A stretch of DNA of 64,000 bases, taken from Marinobacter sp. NP-4(2019). Lineage in GTDB: Bacteria > Pseudomonadota > Gammaproteobacteria > Pseudomonadales > Oleiphilaceae. Made by a program: the position numbers and the translations under genes. Below the pieces are notes generated by a model that was not told the origin of the DNA, made no database searches, and was given only the letters and a program-made list of their open reading frames with translations. Shown piece by piece: positions 27,363 through 35,958 of the stretch. Location: positions 1-64,000 of the forward strand of contig NZ_CP034143.1 of NCBI RefSeq assembly GCF_003994855.1. Direction: 5' to 3'. Each line of letters begins with the position of its first letter. The first letter of the stretch is position 1.

Positions 27363-28640
27363 CTATGTTTCTACCTGGTAAGTATGTGGGCCGGACCGTT
27401 TCAGTAGACCAAATGCAACAAGGGCATCAAGATAGCTTCGAACGATGCTTGACGGGGTTCGTATTAGGGCATTCTCCTCGCTGGTAAGAAACCATACATT
27501 TTTTTCGGCAACCGGGGTCTTGCGATTACTCGTTGCAAACAGGGCTTCAAGCTTGAGATCGCTTAGACGCTTAGCCCAGTCGACAACGCCGAAATGACGA
27601 ACAACACTGTCAGTGAGTGGCTTGACTGAAACCTGATGCCCCCTCTGAACGTCAGCGATTGCCCGCTCGTAAATGTAGGTTTGCCATACCCGCCGGTCTA
27701 TGTTGAACAACCAGTCTCCAGCGACTCGTACCGATAGATACTTGGGCCAGCGACCACTGGCAAACTCCCTGGGAAAGCGCTGTGGAATGTCGAGTAAAAG
27801 CTTTCTCGAATTCGCTGCGAGGAGCTTTTCTCTCGCTTCCTGACCAGCGACCGTGTTGAGCTCGATGAGTTTTTTCAGATCTTCCTGATAGTTGGCTCTT
27901 GCGGCTTCACGCTGCCTTTGATGTTCGCGAGCAGCATCACGCTCTTTATCTTCACGTCGGCGCCGGCGATCAAGCACCTCAGATACCTTGGCCTCCAGTT
28001 CCGCTTGTTTCTGTCGAACTTTTTTTAAATTGGAATACAGTGAACAGCGGTACCAGCAACGAGCAGCCATTCTCAGCACTGCGCGTTCTAGCACTTCGGT
28101 ATTCGCCAAGGCATCAATCTCCCAGTCGCCCAGGTCTATCTCCATGAGGTTATCCAAGGCTTCGGCTTTGGGTCGCTCCACACCATGAGTAACCTTGATC
28201 TCAATGTAGAGCTTGGCATTGTTCTTCAGCGTTGCGGTGATGTCGGGTATCCAACGACCGGGCTCTTCTGCCTGCTTTTCTGACACGGCCGACACCAACT
28301 GAACGAGACGCTCTGGGTAAAGAACGCGGCCTGTCAGAACATCGTCCTCAGAAGTGACGGGAACCGTTATCTCCACGGAGTGAGCGGGAAGCACTACGGT
28401 TAAGTGATCCAAGATGATTTGCTTGGCCATCTTGTGAACGGCTGTTTCGAAGCCGCCGACACACTCGGGTCCGCGATCATGAGAAAAATAGGGCCGGGTT
28501 TGTTCACCTTGATTGGCAATAAGGGGCCAATCACAATTTGGACACCGGCAATTACAGTCTCGCCCGCGAGCCACATTTTCTGGAGCGACGAGTCTGCCAT
28601 CGAGGGAGCCAAAAGGAATTTTTAAGGACCGTTTTTTCAT
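27363..28640 (-). CDS. CoiA-like competence-type protein with PD-(D/E)xK nuclease core
   Basis: This 425-residue protein begins with a zinc-ribbon-like CNCRCPNCDWPLIANQGEQT and RPYFSH, as in CoiA. It continues with ETAVHKMAKQIILDHL and a nuclease core WIPDITATLKNNAKLYIEIKVTHG (Asp plus ExK). A long charged coiled coil follows (about residues 205-260, RRRRREDKERDAAREHQRQREAAR) and then a C-terminal part of unknown fold. CoiA aids DNA processing during transformation in Gram-positives; homologues in Proteobacteria are uncharacterised. It converges on the HNH operon. On a plasmid it may act in DNA processing or defence. Confidence 0.7.
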   Translation of the reverse strand: MKKRSLKIPFGSLDGRLVAPENVARGRDCNCRCPNCDWPLIANQGEQTRPYFSHDRGPECVGGFETAVHKMAKQIILDHLTVVLPAHSVEITVPVTSEDDVLTGRVLYPERLVQLVSAVSEKQAEEPGRWIPDITATLKNNAKLYIEIKVTHGVERPKAEALDNLMEIDLGDWEIDALANTEVLERAVLRMAARCWYRCSLYSNLKKVRQKQAELEAKVSEVLDRRRRREDKERDAAREHQRQREAARANYQEDLKKLIELNTVAGQEAREKLLAANSRKLLLDIPQRFPREFASGRWPKYLSVRVAGDWLFNIDRRVWQTYIYERAIADVQRGHQVSVKPLTDSVVRHFGVVDWAKRLSDLKLEALFATSNRKTPVAEKNVWFLTSEENALIRTPSSIVRSYLDALVAFGLLKRSGPHTYQVET

Positions 28641-29123
28641 CAGAGCAGGCTAAGATAATGGTCAAACATGGCAGCGAGAATGGTTCGGTATTGGGGATTG
28701 TCAGGGGTGGAATTGCACCGAGTGTCTGCTCTGCGACCATACCGAGTACCAATAGCTTGTTCCGATCTCATCCAAAGGGGGCTCATCGAACGGTCACTCT
28801 TTTGCGGAACAAATACGTTGTTCCGTTGAATGGGCGAGGGGTCGTGAAATCAGTCTCTGGTTTTTTTGCGGACAGGGTGCGATTTTCTGACAACCAGTTA
28901 AACCTTCCGCACCCGCCGGGGCCAGGCTTAATCGATGTAATGATTCGTATCCCAATGTTTCACCTTGCGAAGTGCGTTCCAGGATAGCGGTTGGGCAGCT
29001 ATACAGACTTGCTCATAGCATATGAGCGGTTTCTTCTGTGATCACACATTTTGTAATTGTTCTACAATACGGCGTGTCAGTGGATTAAGCCCCGTTGACA
29101 TTGGGATAGCTTTAGCCGATAGT
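28641..29123. other. Regulatory spacer before the toxin-antitoxin genes
   Basis: No gene is convincing here; a 149-residue plus-strand frame reading through the start of the CoiA-like gene looks like chance. It holds a perfect hairpin or operator, CGGAACAA-ATACG-TTGTTCCG, at 28805-28825, and a weaker inverted repeat TTGTA-N7-TACAA near 29052. Confidence 0.4.
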
Positions 29124-29150
29124 TAATGTACGGTTATTTTCCGTACATTA
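29124..29150. promoter_or_regulatory. Inverted repeat, likely TacA/TacT operator
   Basis: TAATGTACGG, seven-base spacer TTATTTT, then the exact reverse complement CCGTACATTA. It lies about 95 bases before the antitoxin start. Antitoxins of the ribbon-helix-helix DUF1778 family bind such repeats with the toxin to repress the pair. Confidence 0.75.
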
Positions 29151-29245
29151 TGGCTTCTAGGTTTAAGCCAGTAGTGCAGCATAATGGAAAACACCAAAAC
29201 AGAGGTTCTGGCCGATTGGCCAGCCAGTTGAAAGAGGAACACCGC

Positions 29246-29548
29246 ATGTCAAAGACAAGCGCGCGGCTGGATTTACGAATTGATCCGGCTATTAAAGAAT
29301 TGGCGGCGCGCGCTTCAGCTCTGACCGGGAGTCACAGTCTCTCAGACTTTGTCATCCAGGCAATCCGGGAGAAGTCGGTTCGCGTGATCGAGGAGGCTGA
29401 GGTGTATCGCCTGAACAGCCAGTCGTTTGATGCTTTTGTAGCAGCCTGCGAAGCAGCTCCAGCACCGAACGAGGCATTGCTGAGGGCGAAACGTCGCCGG
29501 AGTAAAAGGATGGAAAACGGTGACCTTGAGGTTAGAGCCATTAGATAA
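29246..29548 (+). CDS. TacA-like antitoxin (DUF1778, ribbon-helix-helix)
   Basis: This 100-residue antitoxin starts MSKTSARLDLRIDPAIKELAARAS, the ribbon-helix-helix DNA-binding motif of DUF1778, and ends in a toxin-neutralising tail (FVAACEAAPAPNEALLRAK). The ATG at 29246 has AGAGGAAC upstream; a longer frame opens at 29126 inside the operator and is not believed. The toxin gene overlaps its end by 29 bases. Confidence 0.93.
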   Translation: MSKTSARLDLRIDPAIKELAARASALTGSHSLSDFVIQAIREKSVRVIEEAEVYRLNSQSFDAFVAACEAAPAPNEALLRAKRRRSKRMENGDLEVRAIR

Positions 29549-30068
29549 GAAGTCGCATGACCGGAAATCGTTTGATTGTGGGCTGGAACGGGTAAATGAG
29601 TTCCTTAGGCGAGAAGCTCGCAAGCAAATGGACAAGAAAATTAATCGCACCTGGGTGCTGGTGGATGATGAACCTACAAATATGTTGCCAGCTCAGGTCC
29701 TGGGGTATTTCACCCTGACCAGCGCAACCGTGGTGCGTGATGAGTTGCCAGATCAGGAGACCCGTAGTCGATATCCGGCCTATCCCATTCCAGTGATCAA
29801 GCTTGCGTGGCTGGGTGTGGATAGCAAACTACACGGCTCCGGACACCGATACGGTGAAACGCTGCTTCTTGAGGCCTTGGAGGAGGCGTACCGGATTGTT
29901 CAATACAGTGGCATGGGAATAGCGGTTGTAACGGACCCTCTTACCCAGAGCAGTGATCGCTTTTTTAAGCGCTACGGTTTCCTGCCTATGGGAAGGCAAT
30001 TTGGAGATCTGCAGTCGCTTTACTTGCCGATGGGTACAATTGGTCAGCTGATTGATCTTCCATCTTGA
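29520..30068 (+). CDS. TacT-like GNAT acetyltransferase toxin
   Basis: This 182-residue GNAT-fold toxin has YFTLTSATV, the acetyl-CoA loop GSGHRYGETLL (R/Q-x-x-G-x-G/A-like) and FFKRYGF near the end with the conserved Tyr. TacT-type toxins acetylate the amino group of charged tRNAs and stop translation; the paired DUF1778 antitoxin restrains them. The GTG start at 29520 lies inside the antitoxin gene (29-base overlap), the usual arrangement. The pair would stabilise the plasmid. Confidence 0.92.
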   Translation: MTLRLEPLDKKSHDRKSFDCGLERVNEFLRREARKQMDKKINRTWVLVDDEPTNMLPAQVLGYFTLTSATVVRDELPDQETRSRYPAYPIPVIKLAWLGVDSKLHGSGHRYGETLLLEALEEAYRIVQYSGMGIAVVTDPLTQSSDRFFKRYGFLPMGRQFGDLQSLYLPMGTIGQLIDLPS

Positions 30069-30314
30069 GGATGATCGCAACCAGGAATTGCCGCCCGAAC
30101 GAGCGTTCAAAGCTTTGAATAACGGGCTGTAGTGAGATTTTGGTTCCGTTCAGAAAATGAATACTCTCGCTGCCAGTCCGTCTCAGCATAAGGGGTATGA
30201 AGCCTGGCGCTGCTCTCAGGCAGGGCTGGAGCTCCTTTCCACATACCAAACCGACGAGTCCACGATCTCTGGCGGATGAGTCAAGCCGCAAGAGAGCTGC
30301 AGGTGGCATTCTAC

Positions 30315-30791
30315 CTAACCTTTATACAGTGCTGCCGCCCCTCTTAGCGCTGCCAATACCAATTGCTCGTCGTCACAAACGGACTGCTTCTTAAGTTGTG
30401 CAAGAGCAAGTGCGCCAAGCCGAAAACTTTGTGAAATGGGCAGGGGTAGGGCGTATCCGGTACCTGATCCTTGGCTGGCAGCCAGGTAAATCCTGCCGGG
30501 CTGGCGCTCAATCGTTATCCCCTTTGTTGGCCTCTTAAACTCGGCCTTGGGTAAATAGCCCAGACACACACAACAAAGAAGTGGTAGGTCGTCCTCGCCC
30601 AATTGGAGAACGATCTTTCTATTCCATTCAATGCGTTCACCTTGGCGTGGTGCGACTTCCAAATTCAGTGCAGCCAGCGGCACGCCACCCTCTTGGGTGA
30701 TGTAGGTCGCTTCTGCAGTGAGAGCCGCCTTTGAACCGAAACAGCGTACCTTTGCCTGGAGAGCAGGGTGTTCAGGCTTGACCGTCGACAT
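30315..30791 (-). CDS. Hypothetical protein coupled to Tus-like gene
   Basis: This 158-residue soluble protein (MSTVKPEHPALQAKVRCFGSKAAL...) has no recognised domain. The pattern of strands (GVPLAALNLEV, RKIVLQLGEDDLPLLCCVCLGYL, GRIYLAAS) suggests a beta-rich fold. It overlaps the 3' end of the Tus-like gene by 20 bases and is presumably its partner. Confidence 0.6.
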   Translation of the reverse strand: MSTVKPEHPALQAKVRCFGSKAALTAEATYITQEGGVPLAALNLEVAPRQGERIEWNRKIVLQLGEDDLPLLCCVCLGYLPKAEFKRPTKGITIERQPGRIYLAASQGSGTGYALPLPISQSFRLGALALAQLKKQSVCDDEQLVLAALRGAAALYKG

Positions 30792-31671
30792 AGCGATGAA
30801 TGCTCAATGCTTGAATGACAGGTTCTGGCTCTATCTTGGATTCGCGCTGGAGTCGAACTGGAACCTCATTACGAAATGCTGGATTTTCACGCCAAGCCAA
30901 CCTCGGGAGAGTCTCCTGCTGTGCAATAACTACTCCCGAAATCGGGCAACTCTTCCGGAGGACCTTACCCGCCTCGCGATAGGCGTAGTTTGCTCGCAAT
31001 TGATTCGGCAGAGTGATTCGGCGGACCAAAGGCTGATCGGGTGAACATTTTCGCCTCAGGACATCTACGGCGGTGTCTGCCAACTCCACATCGCGATCCC
31101 TGAGTCCTTCGGCAAGCGCCATGGCCTCATCAAAGCTGAGTTTCTGGATCCGGGCGTGACTGGTTGCCCAGGTCCAGGAGATTGAATCCAAATTACGAGG
31201 CATGATCCGGATCTGTCGGTAACACTCCCGCAGATCAAGCGTCTGAATTCCTGCACTTTTCAGAGCGTTCTTTAGCACCGTTTCTCGTGATACCCCGCGC
31301 TTCTCAAGGGAAAGGTTCCGGATTTTCAGAACAGTTTCCTTGAAGTGACTTTTAGCTGCATTTAGCTGCTCGACCGCCGACACTGTCGCATCTGAAGCAC
31401 AAATAATGCCCGCTTCATATTTCCTGTTGTGAGTATCGTCAATGGTCAGCCCAACCGCATCTATAATCGCAGCTCTGCGCGCATCCGCGGTATAGCGCTG
31501 TTTTTCAGTGGCGCCAAAAGTTGGGATATACACTTCAAAATTTCTGGCATGATCCGCTTCTGATAGCTTCTTTAGCCCCTCACAATGATCCACGAGGGAT
31601 TGATAAGCAGTCGAAAGCTCCTCGATCAAGTCACGCGGGACAGGGACATCGCCAACATCAGAGTTCAACAT
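30772..31671 (-). CDS. Tus-like replication terminus site-binding protein
   Basis: This 299-residue protein is similar in length (309) and layout to E. coli Tus. Matching stretches include GIICASDATVSAVEQLNAAK (Tus GVLCYQVDNLSQAAL region), CYRQIRIMPRNLDSISWTWA followed by ARIQKLSFDE (Tus AYRTLTVLHDPATLRFGWA and HIIKNLHRDE), and NQLRANYAYREAGK with CPISGVVI near the end (Tus VKVQPIARVWYKGDQ and CPTPLIALI). Tus binds Ter sites and stops replication forks from one side. Plasmid relatives exist. I did not find a convincing Ter site nearby; binding specificity may differ. The comparison is from memory and not from a search. Confidence 0.72.
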   Translation of the reverse strand: MLNSDVGDVPVPRDLIEELSTAYQSLVDHCEGLKKLSEADHARNFEVYIPTFGATEKQRYTADARRAAIIDAVGLTIDDTHNRKYEAGIICASDATVSAVEQLNAAKSHFKETVLKIRNLSLEKRGVSRETVLKNALKSAGIQTLDLRECYRQIRIMPRNLDSISWTWATSHARIQKLSFDEAMALAEGLRDRDVELADTAVDVLRRKCSPDQPLVRRITLPNQLRANYAYREAGKVLRKSCPISGVVIAQQETLPRLAWRENPAFRNEVPVRLQRESKIEPEPVIQALSIHRYVDGQA

Positions 31672-31862
31672 GTTTTGGATCTCCCAATATCAGAGTACGG
31701 CACGGACACTGTGTGAACACAAAAAACTTTAAGGTCTGGTTTATTATACCATATATTCCTGCAGACGAATCTCTTCATTAGCCAATACCAGACTCTGACG
31801 GTATCTTGGTTGCACCTAAGCAAAAGATCCTTGAGATTGCCTGAACTCACGAATTGGACACC

Positions 31863-33743
31863 ATGACGAAACTTGCGATCCCACTAAGCCTTGAGACGTT
31901 ACAAGAGCTGGATAAAGACCGGACAAGACTCTCCGGCTTAACCAATGCTGAGCTGGCGGGTTTGTTTACCCTGTTTAAACTGGCCAACTCATCAAAACCC
32001 TTTAATGGCCCTGCGAGTGAACGTCTCCTTGCGGAAAGCCTCCAGCTGATTGGTGATTCTCAAGAGGCCAGATCAGAAATTGAGGACCTGGTACAGGATC
32101 GAGTTGAGCACTTTTCTGACCTGGCTCCGGGTAACAGCGACATGTTCTTTCTCATGTCAGTCTCGGACGTTGCCAACAAAAGCTACCTGGAACAAAAAAA
32201 CCGATGGCGTTACGGTTGCTCGAAAGAGTTCAACCAGGTGTTCATCAAACGTAACATCCTGGGTCTGCAGCGGAATGTGTCGCTGTCAATTGAGCATGAC
32301 CGCTTGATTCGAGCCATCGAGGCCGAGCCGGACGAACCCATGGCCATTCAAGGCTTCGCCGGTGTGGGTAAGACCTACCTCATCACAACGCTTGCAGCAT
32401 CCTTGAGCGCCAAAGGTCTCTCTGTTGTAGCTCTGGCTCACACCCGTCAGCAACTCACAGCGCTCATGGAACGCACGCAAGCCGTTCGGGGATTGACGTT
32501 AGCGGAATTGATGAAAGAGCTGGTCTATCCTGGAGAGCCTGCACCCAGGCCCTCCCGGGGCTCGCGTTACCGGATGGGGCAGCGCTTCAACCGCACCTAT
32601 GAGCAAATGGCACATATTCTGGGGATCCAACCGCTTCAGCGAGCGAAGCCTCCCGAGGTTGCCAAAATTGCGTGGAAGACGGTAACGTCGTTTTGCCACA
32701 ACTCCGGTCATGAGATCACGACTGAACATCTACCCGCTACGATAAAATCTCACTGGTCCGCCTCAGACAAAGTCATACTGGTAGAAGTTGCTCGCAGGAT
32801 GTGGGAAGTCATTGTGAATCCGCCAAATCAGGAATCTGAACTGCCAATGCGGATCTATCACCAAATCAAGCATGCTGATGTTGAAGGCAAGGTGCTTCCT
32901 CCTTCGATCCGTATCGCCCTGGTCGATGAAGCCCACGATCTGCCCCTGCCCATTATTAATATTCTTGAGCGAACGCCGCCACCACAGGCGACATTTACCT
33001 TTGGTGATCGATACCAACACCTTTTCGGGGCCGGAGGAACTCAGCGACCAGGGCGATCACGAGGTCGAGAACTAGGCGTATCAGTCAGGGCTGGTGAGAG
33101 CACAACGGAGCTTTTTAACCAGGTTCTTGCGGCACACCCCATTACTCCGGAGCTGGAGTTTGTCGGCATCAGACCAGAAAACACCCGGGTTGTGTCCTAC
33201 CAGACCCTGCCGGCGCCGAGCGGAAACTGCGCCATCATTTTTCGCTCATACTGGGCCTTGTTTGAGCAGTTCCAGCGATGCGCCCATGAAAAAGCCGCTT
33301 TCACGTTGATGCCAGGATCGGAGAAAGCCCTGCAGTGGTTCATGGGCGACGTAATCGAGCTGTTCAATCACGGTACGCGCCCAAGCTTCCCAAGCTTATT
33401 CCGGTACGGAACCTTCGACGAACTGGTAAAGCGAGAATCGCAGCACGCCGATATCAGTCGTATTGTCGACCTGCTTTCCCGCGGTTATCAGCTCAAACAC
33501 CTCGATGAATCATTGTCTCGGCAGGCGAGGGGCTCTGCAAATGTTCTGTGGCTAGGGATGCCAGAACACACCAAGAACATGGAATTTGAAAAAGTTGTTA
33601 TTGCCGACGATTTTTTCAGTCAGGCCAACATGGTCTCAAAAGATGCTCTCGTGTCCAGCGTGTACACCGCGATCTCGCGTGTTAAAGCGGAGCTGCACCT
33701 ACCTGCCGAATTTGATAATTGGGTAAGGGGGCTCTCAAGCTGA
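31863..33743 (+). CDS. SF1 (UvrD/FBH1-like) DNA helicase
   Basis: This 626-residue helicase has Walker A GFAGVGKTYL (about residue 165), motif II IALVDEAHDL, motif III TFGDRYQHLFGA, and a late VSSVYTAISRVK resembling motif VI. The order fits superfamily 1 helicases of the UvrD/FBH1 kind. The ATG at 31863 is taken; a TTG at 31854 is possible. It is divergent from the Tus-like gene across a 190-base spacer, so fork-blocking and unwinding activities are neighbours. No nuclease domain is seen. Confidence 0.82.
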   Translation: MTKLAIPLSLETLQELDKDRTRLSGLTNAELAGLFTLFKLANSSKPFNGPASERLLAESLQLIGDSQEARSEIEDLVQDRVEHFSDLAPGNSDMFFLMSVSDVANKSYLEQKNRWRYGCSKEFNQVFIKRNILGLQRNVSLSIEHDRLIRAIEAEPDEPMAIQGFAGVGKTYLITTLAASLSAKGLSVVALAHTRQQLTALMERTQAVRGLTLAELMKELVYPGEPAPRPSRGSRYRMGQRFNRTYEQMAHILGIQPLQRAKPPEVAKIAWKTVTSFCHNSGHEITTEHLPATIKSHWSASDKVILVEVARRMWEVIVNPPNQESELPMRIYHQIKHADVEGKVLPPSIRIALVDEAHDLPLPIINILERTPPPQATFTFGDRYQHLFGAGGTQRPGRSRGRELGVSVRAGESTTELFNQVLAAHPITPELEFVGIRPENTRVVSYQTLPAPSGNCAIIFRSYWALFEQFQRCAHEKAAFTLMPGSEKALQWFMGDVIELFNHGTRPSFPSLFRYGTFDELVKRESQHADISRIVDLLSRGYQLKHLDESLSRQARGSANVLWLGMPEHTKNMEFEKVVIADDFFSQANMVSKDALVSSVYTAISRVKAELHLPAEFDNWVRGLSS

Positions 33744-34129
33744 CCAGGGAAACGTTGGTCCACGGTTTATAGTTGTGCGTTATGCCCCTGCGGTTTTCGG
33801 ATGATCCGAGAATTAGCGTCATCTTAATCTTTAATGATATGGTTTTTTATACCAGATCGGCTTTAGCAAACGAAGAAAAGCAGGAGTATCCCGCAACCTC
33901 TCAGATGAAATCCAAACTCGCTCCTGAACTAACCTTCAATTCTCTTTAATAACCTGACATAACCTTGGCACGGCTACGCCGCGCAACGCTCAGGACGGAA
34001 AAGCCTTCTCCTTTGTTTAGCCATGCTCCGAAGATGAAGGCTGGCCACTCTGGGTGTCGGAAGCGGATCTGGTATAAAAATTCAGACCAAAGTTTGCGGG
34101 GGTCGATCAAACCACCTTCAAGCAATATA
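33744..34129. other. Spacer between helicase and umuDC
   Basis: No well-supported gene was found. A minus-strand frame of 63 codons (33946-34137, MNSILLEGGLIDPRKLW...) has protein-like composition, but its ATG lies inside the LexA box and it has no ribosome site. It may be a decayed gene. Confidence 0.4.
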
Positions 34130-34145
34130 CTGTTCATCCATACAG
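34130..34145. promoter_or_regulatory. LexA box of umuDC
   Basis: CTGTTCATCCATACAG is an exact CTGT-N8-ACAG LexA core, ending nine bases before the first in-frame ATG of umuD. Binding of LexA would block the promoter until DNA damage. Confidence 0.85.
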
Positions 34146-34154
34146 TTTATTGAG

Positions 34155-34595
34155 ATGCGGTGTCCAATGCTGATCAAACAGATTTTCCGTCCAACAGAGC
34201 AACTCCGAAGCTCCATTGCCTTCTTCAGTGATGCGGTCAAGGCCGGCTTCCCGTCTCCGGCCCAAGATTACATTGAAAAAACACTGTCTTTGGACGACCT
34301 GTGTATTCGGACGCCGGCTGCAACCTACTTCGTTCGTGCATCCGGCTCCTCCATGGAAAGGGCGGGGATTCACGATGGCGATGTGCTGGTTGTCGATCGC
34401 AGTCTGCCACCGGGACATCGCAAGATCGTCATTGCGTCCGTTGACGGCGAGTTTGTGTGCAAACGCCTGGACCTGAGTGTTCCGAGCCGGCCTGTGTTGC
34501 GGGCAGAAAGCGAAGATTACCCCGACATCACGCTTCGGGAGGAGGATGAACTCGAAATTTTCGGTGTTGTAACCACCGTGGTGCATGCGCTCTGA
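34155..34595 (+). CDS. umuD: UmuD-like S24 autoprotease, translesion polymerase V subunit
   Basis: In this 146-codon gene RecA-stimulated self-cleavage would occur at KAG/FPSPAQDY. The Ser of the Ser-Lys dyad is in SGSSMERAG and the Lys in FVCKRLDL. The cut form joins UmuC to make DNA polymerase V. The start may be the ATG at 34155 or at 34167 (MLIKQIF). A LexA box lies just upstream, and umuC overlaps the 3' end by 11 bases. Plasmid umuDC homologues (mucAB, rumAB) are common. Confidence 0.95.
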   Translation: MRCPMLIKQIFRPTEQLRSSIAFFSDAVKAGFPSPAQDYIEKTLSLDDLCIRTPAATYFVRASGSSMERAGIHDGDVLVVDRSLPPGHRKIVIASVDGEFVCKRLDLSVPSRPVLRAESEDYPDITLREEDELEIFGVVTTVVHAL

Positions 34596-35877
34596 CATGA
34601 AACAGGTGTTCGCTCTTTGTGACATGAACAGCTTTTACGCCAGCTGCGAGCAGTTATTCAATCCAGCGTTTCGTGGCCGGCCAGTCGTTGTCGCCAGTAA
34701 CAACGATGGCTGTGCCGTTGCACGATCACCGGAGGCGAAAGCGCTCGGTATAAAGATGGGCCAACCCATTTTTGAGTTGCGGGAGTACGTCGAAAAGCAC
34801 GGCCTGATTGTTTGCTCATCCAACTATGCACTCTACGGAGATATGTCCCATCGATTCATGCTTGCCCTGGCGGAATGCGCACCTCGGGTCATGCCCTACA
34901 GTATTGATGAAGCCTTTCTTGATCTGACCGGTATCGATTCCGTTGTGTCGTATCTGGATTTCGGCCACCACGTCAAAGAGCTGGTGCGAATATGGACGGG
35001 CTTACCTATCTGTGTCGGAATCGCTCCAAGTCCGACATTGGCAAAATTAGCTAACCACGCCGCAAAACACTATCCCGCCACCCGGGGTGTCGTGGATCTG
35101 ACTGACCGAGACCGGCAACGACGTCTTATGCACCTGACACCGGTGGAAGAAGTATGGGGAATCGGCAGGAAACTGAGCAAACGACTGGATGCCCTGGGAA
35201 TAAAGACCGCTCTGGATCTAGCCGATTCCGATCCTAAATGGATACGAGATCACTTTTCAGTCGTGGTCGAGCGCACCGTCAGGGAGCTGAACGGCATACC
35301 ATGTCATTCAGACCTTCTCGAAGTAGCACCGGCAAAGCAGCAGATTCTATGTTCAAAGTCCTTCGGGGCACCCGTCACCGATCTGAACTCCATGCTTGCC
35401 GCGATTACCGCTCACGCATCCCGAGCGTCTGAGAAGCTGCGTCGCGAAAACCGGGATTGCGGGTATCTGGCCGCGTTCATGTCAACGAGCCGGTTTCGAA
35501 CCGGTCACCACTACGCCAACCAGCAAGGGATTACTCTGCCATTCCCGACCTCAGACACCCGGGAAATCGTACGACATGCGGTCAGTATTGCCCGGTCGTT
35601 GTGGCGGGAGGGGTACCGATACAACAAAGCGGGCATTGTACTGACAGACTTCCGGGTGCCTGGTGCTTGCCAATCCGATTTTTTCAGCCAGGTCGAGGAC
35701 GACGAGCGCAACCGGAAGCTGATGCGGACCTTAGACAAGATCAACAGCATCGCTGGCAAAAACACGATCCAGTTTGGCCGGCAGATTCACAAAAACCAAA
35801 GCTGGCAAATGCGAAGAGAAAATCTTTCGCCTGCTTACACGACTCGATGGGCTGACATCCCCGTGGCAATCAGTTAA
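34585..35877 (+). CDS. umuC: UmuC-like Y-family DNA polymerase
   Basis: This protein of about 430 residues is the catalytic subunit of polymerase V, which copies past DNA lesions with low fidelity. The Y-family signatures are FALCDMNSFYASCEQLF and the catalytic YSIDEAFLDL, then the helix-hairpin-helix VWGIGRKLSKRLDALGI. A C-terminal DUF4113-type tail (NTIQFGRQIHKNQSW and RRENLSPAYTTRW) completes it. E. coli UmuC has 422 residues. The start may be 34585 or the ATG at 34597 (MKQVFALCD). Co-transcribed with umuD under LexA. Confidence 0.96.
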   Translation: MRSDMKQVFALCDMNSFYASCEQLFNPAFRGRPVVVASNNDGCAVARSPEAKALGIKMGQPIFELREYVEKHGLIVCSSNYALYGDMSHRFMLALAECAPRVMPYSIDEAFLDLTGIDSVVSYLDFGHHVKELVRIWTGLPICVGIAPSPTLAKLANHAAKHYPATRGVVDLTDRDRQRRLMHLTPVEEVWGIGRKLSKRLDALGIKTALDLADSDPKWIRDHFSVVVERTVRELNGIPCHSDLLEVAPAKQQILCSKSFGAPVTDLNSMLAAITAHASRASEKLRRENRDCGYLAAFMSTSRFRTGHHYANQQGITLPFPTSDTREIVRHAVSIARSLWREGYRYNKAGIVLTDFRVPGACQSDFFSQVEDDERNRKLMRTLDKINSIAGKNTIQFGRQIHKNQSWQMRRENLSPAYTTRWADIPVAIS

Positions 35878-35958
35878 ATCCCTCAAACAAAGACAGCCTG
35901 GACGTTCTCTTCGATGCTATACCAGTCGTGGAAAACTATTCGTGGGTGTCAGCCACCT

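Noticed and set aside
28538..28987. 149-codon plus-strand frame overlapping the CoiA-like gene start
   Set aside because: First part is antisense to a well-supported gene and the rest has no domain or ribosome site.
33946..34137. 63-codon minus-strand frame between helicase and umuD
   Set aside because: Its ATG is inside the LexA box and there is no ribosome site.
34563..34580. GTGTTGTAAC in the end of umuD, resembling a Tus Ter core
   Set aside because: It is coding sequence for the UmuD C-terminus and flanking bases do not follow the Ter consensus; one copy only.
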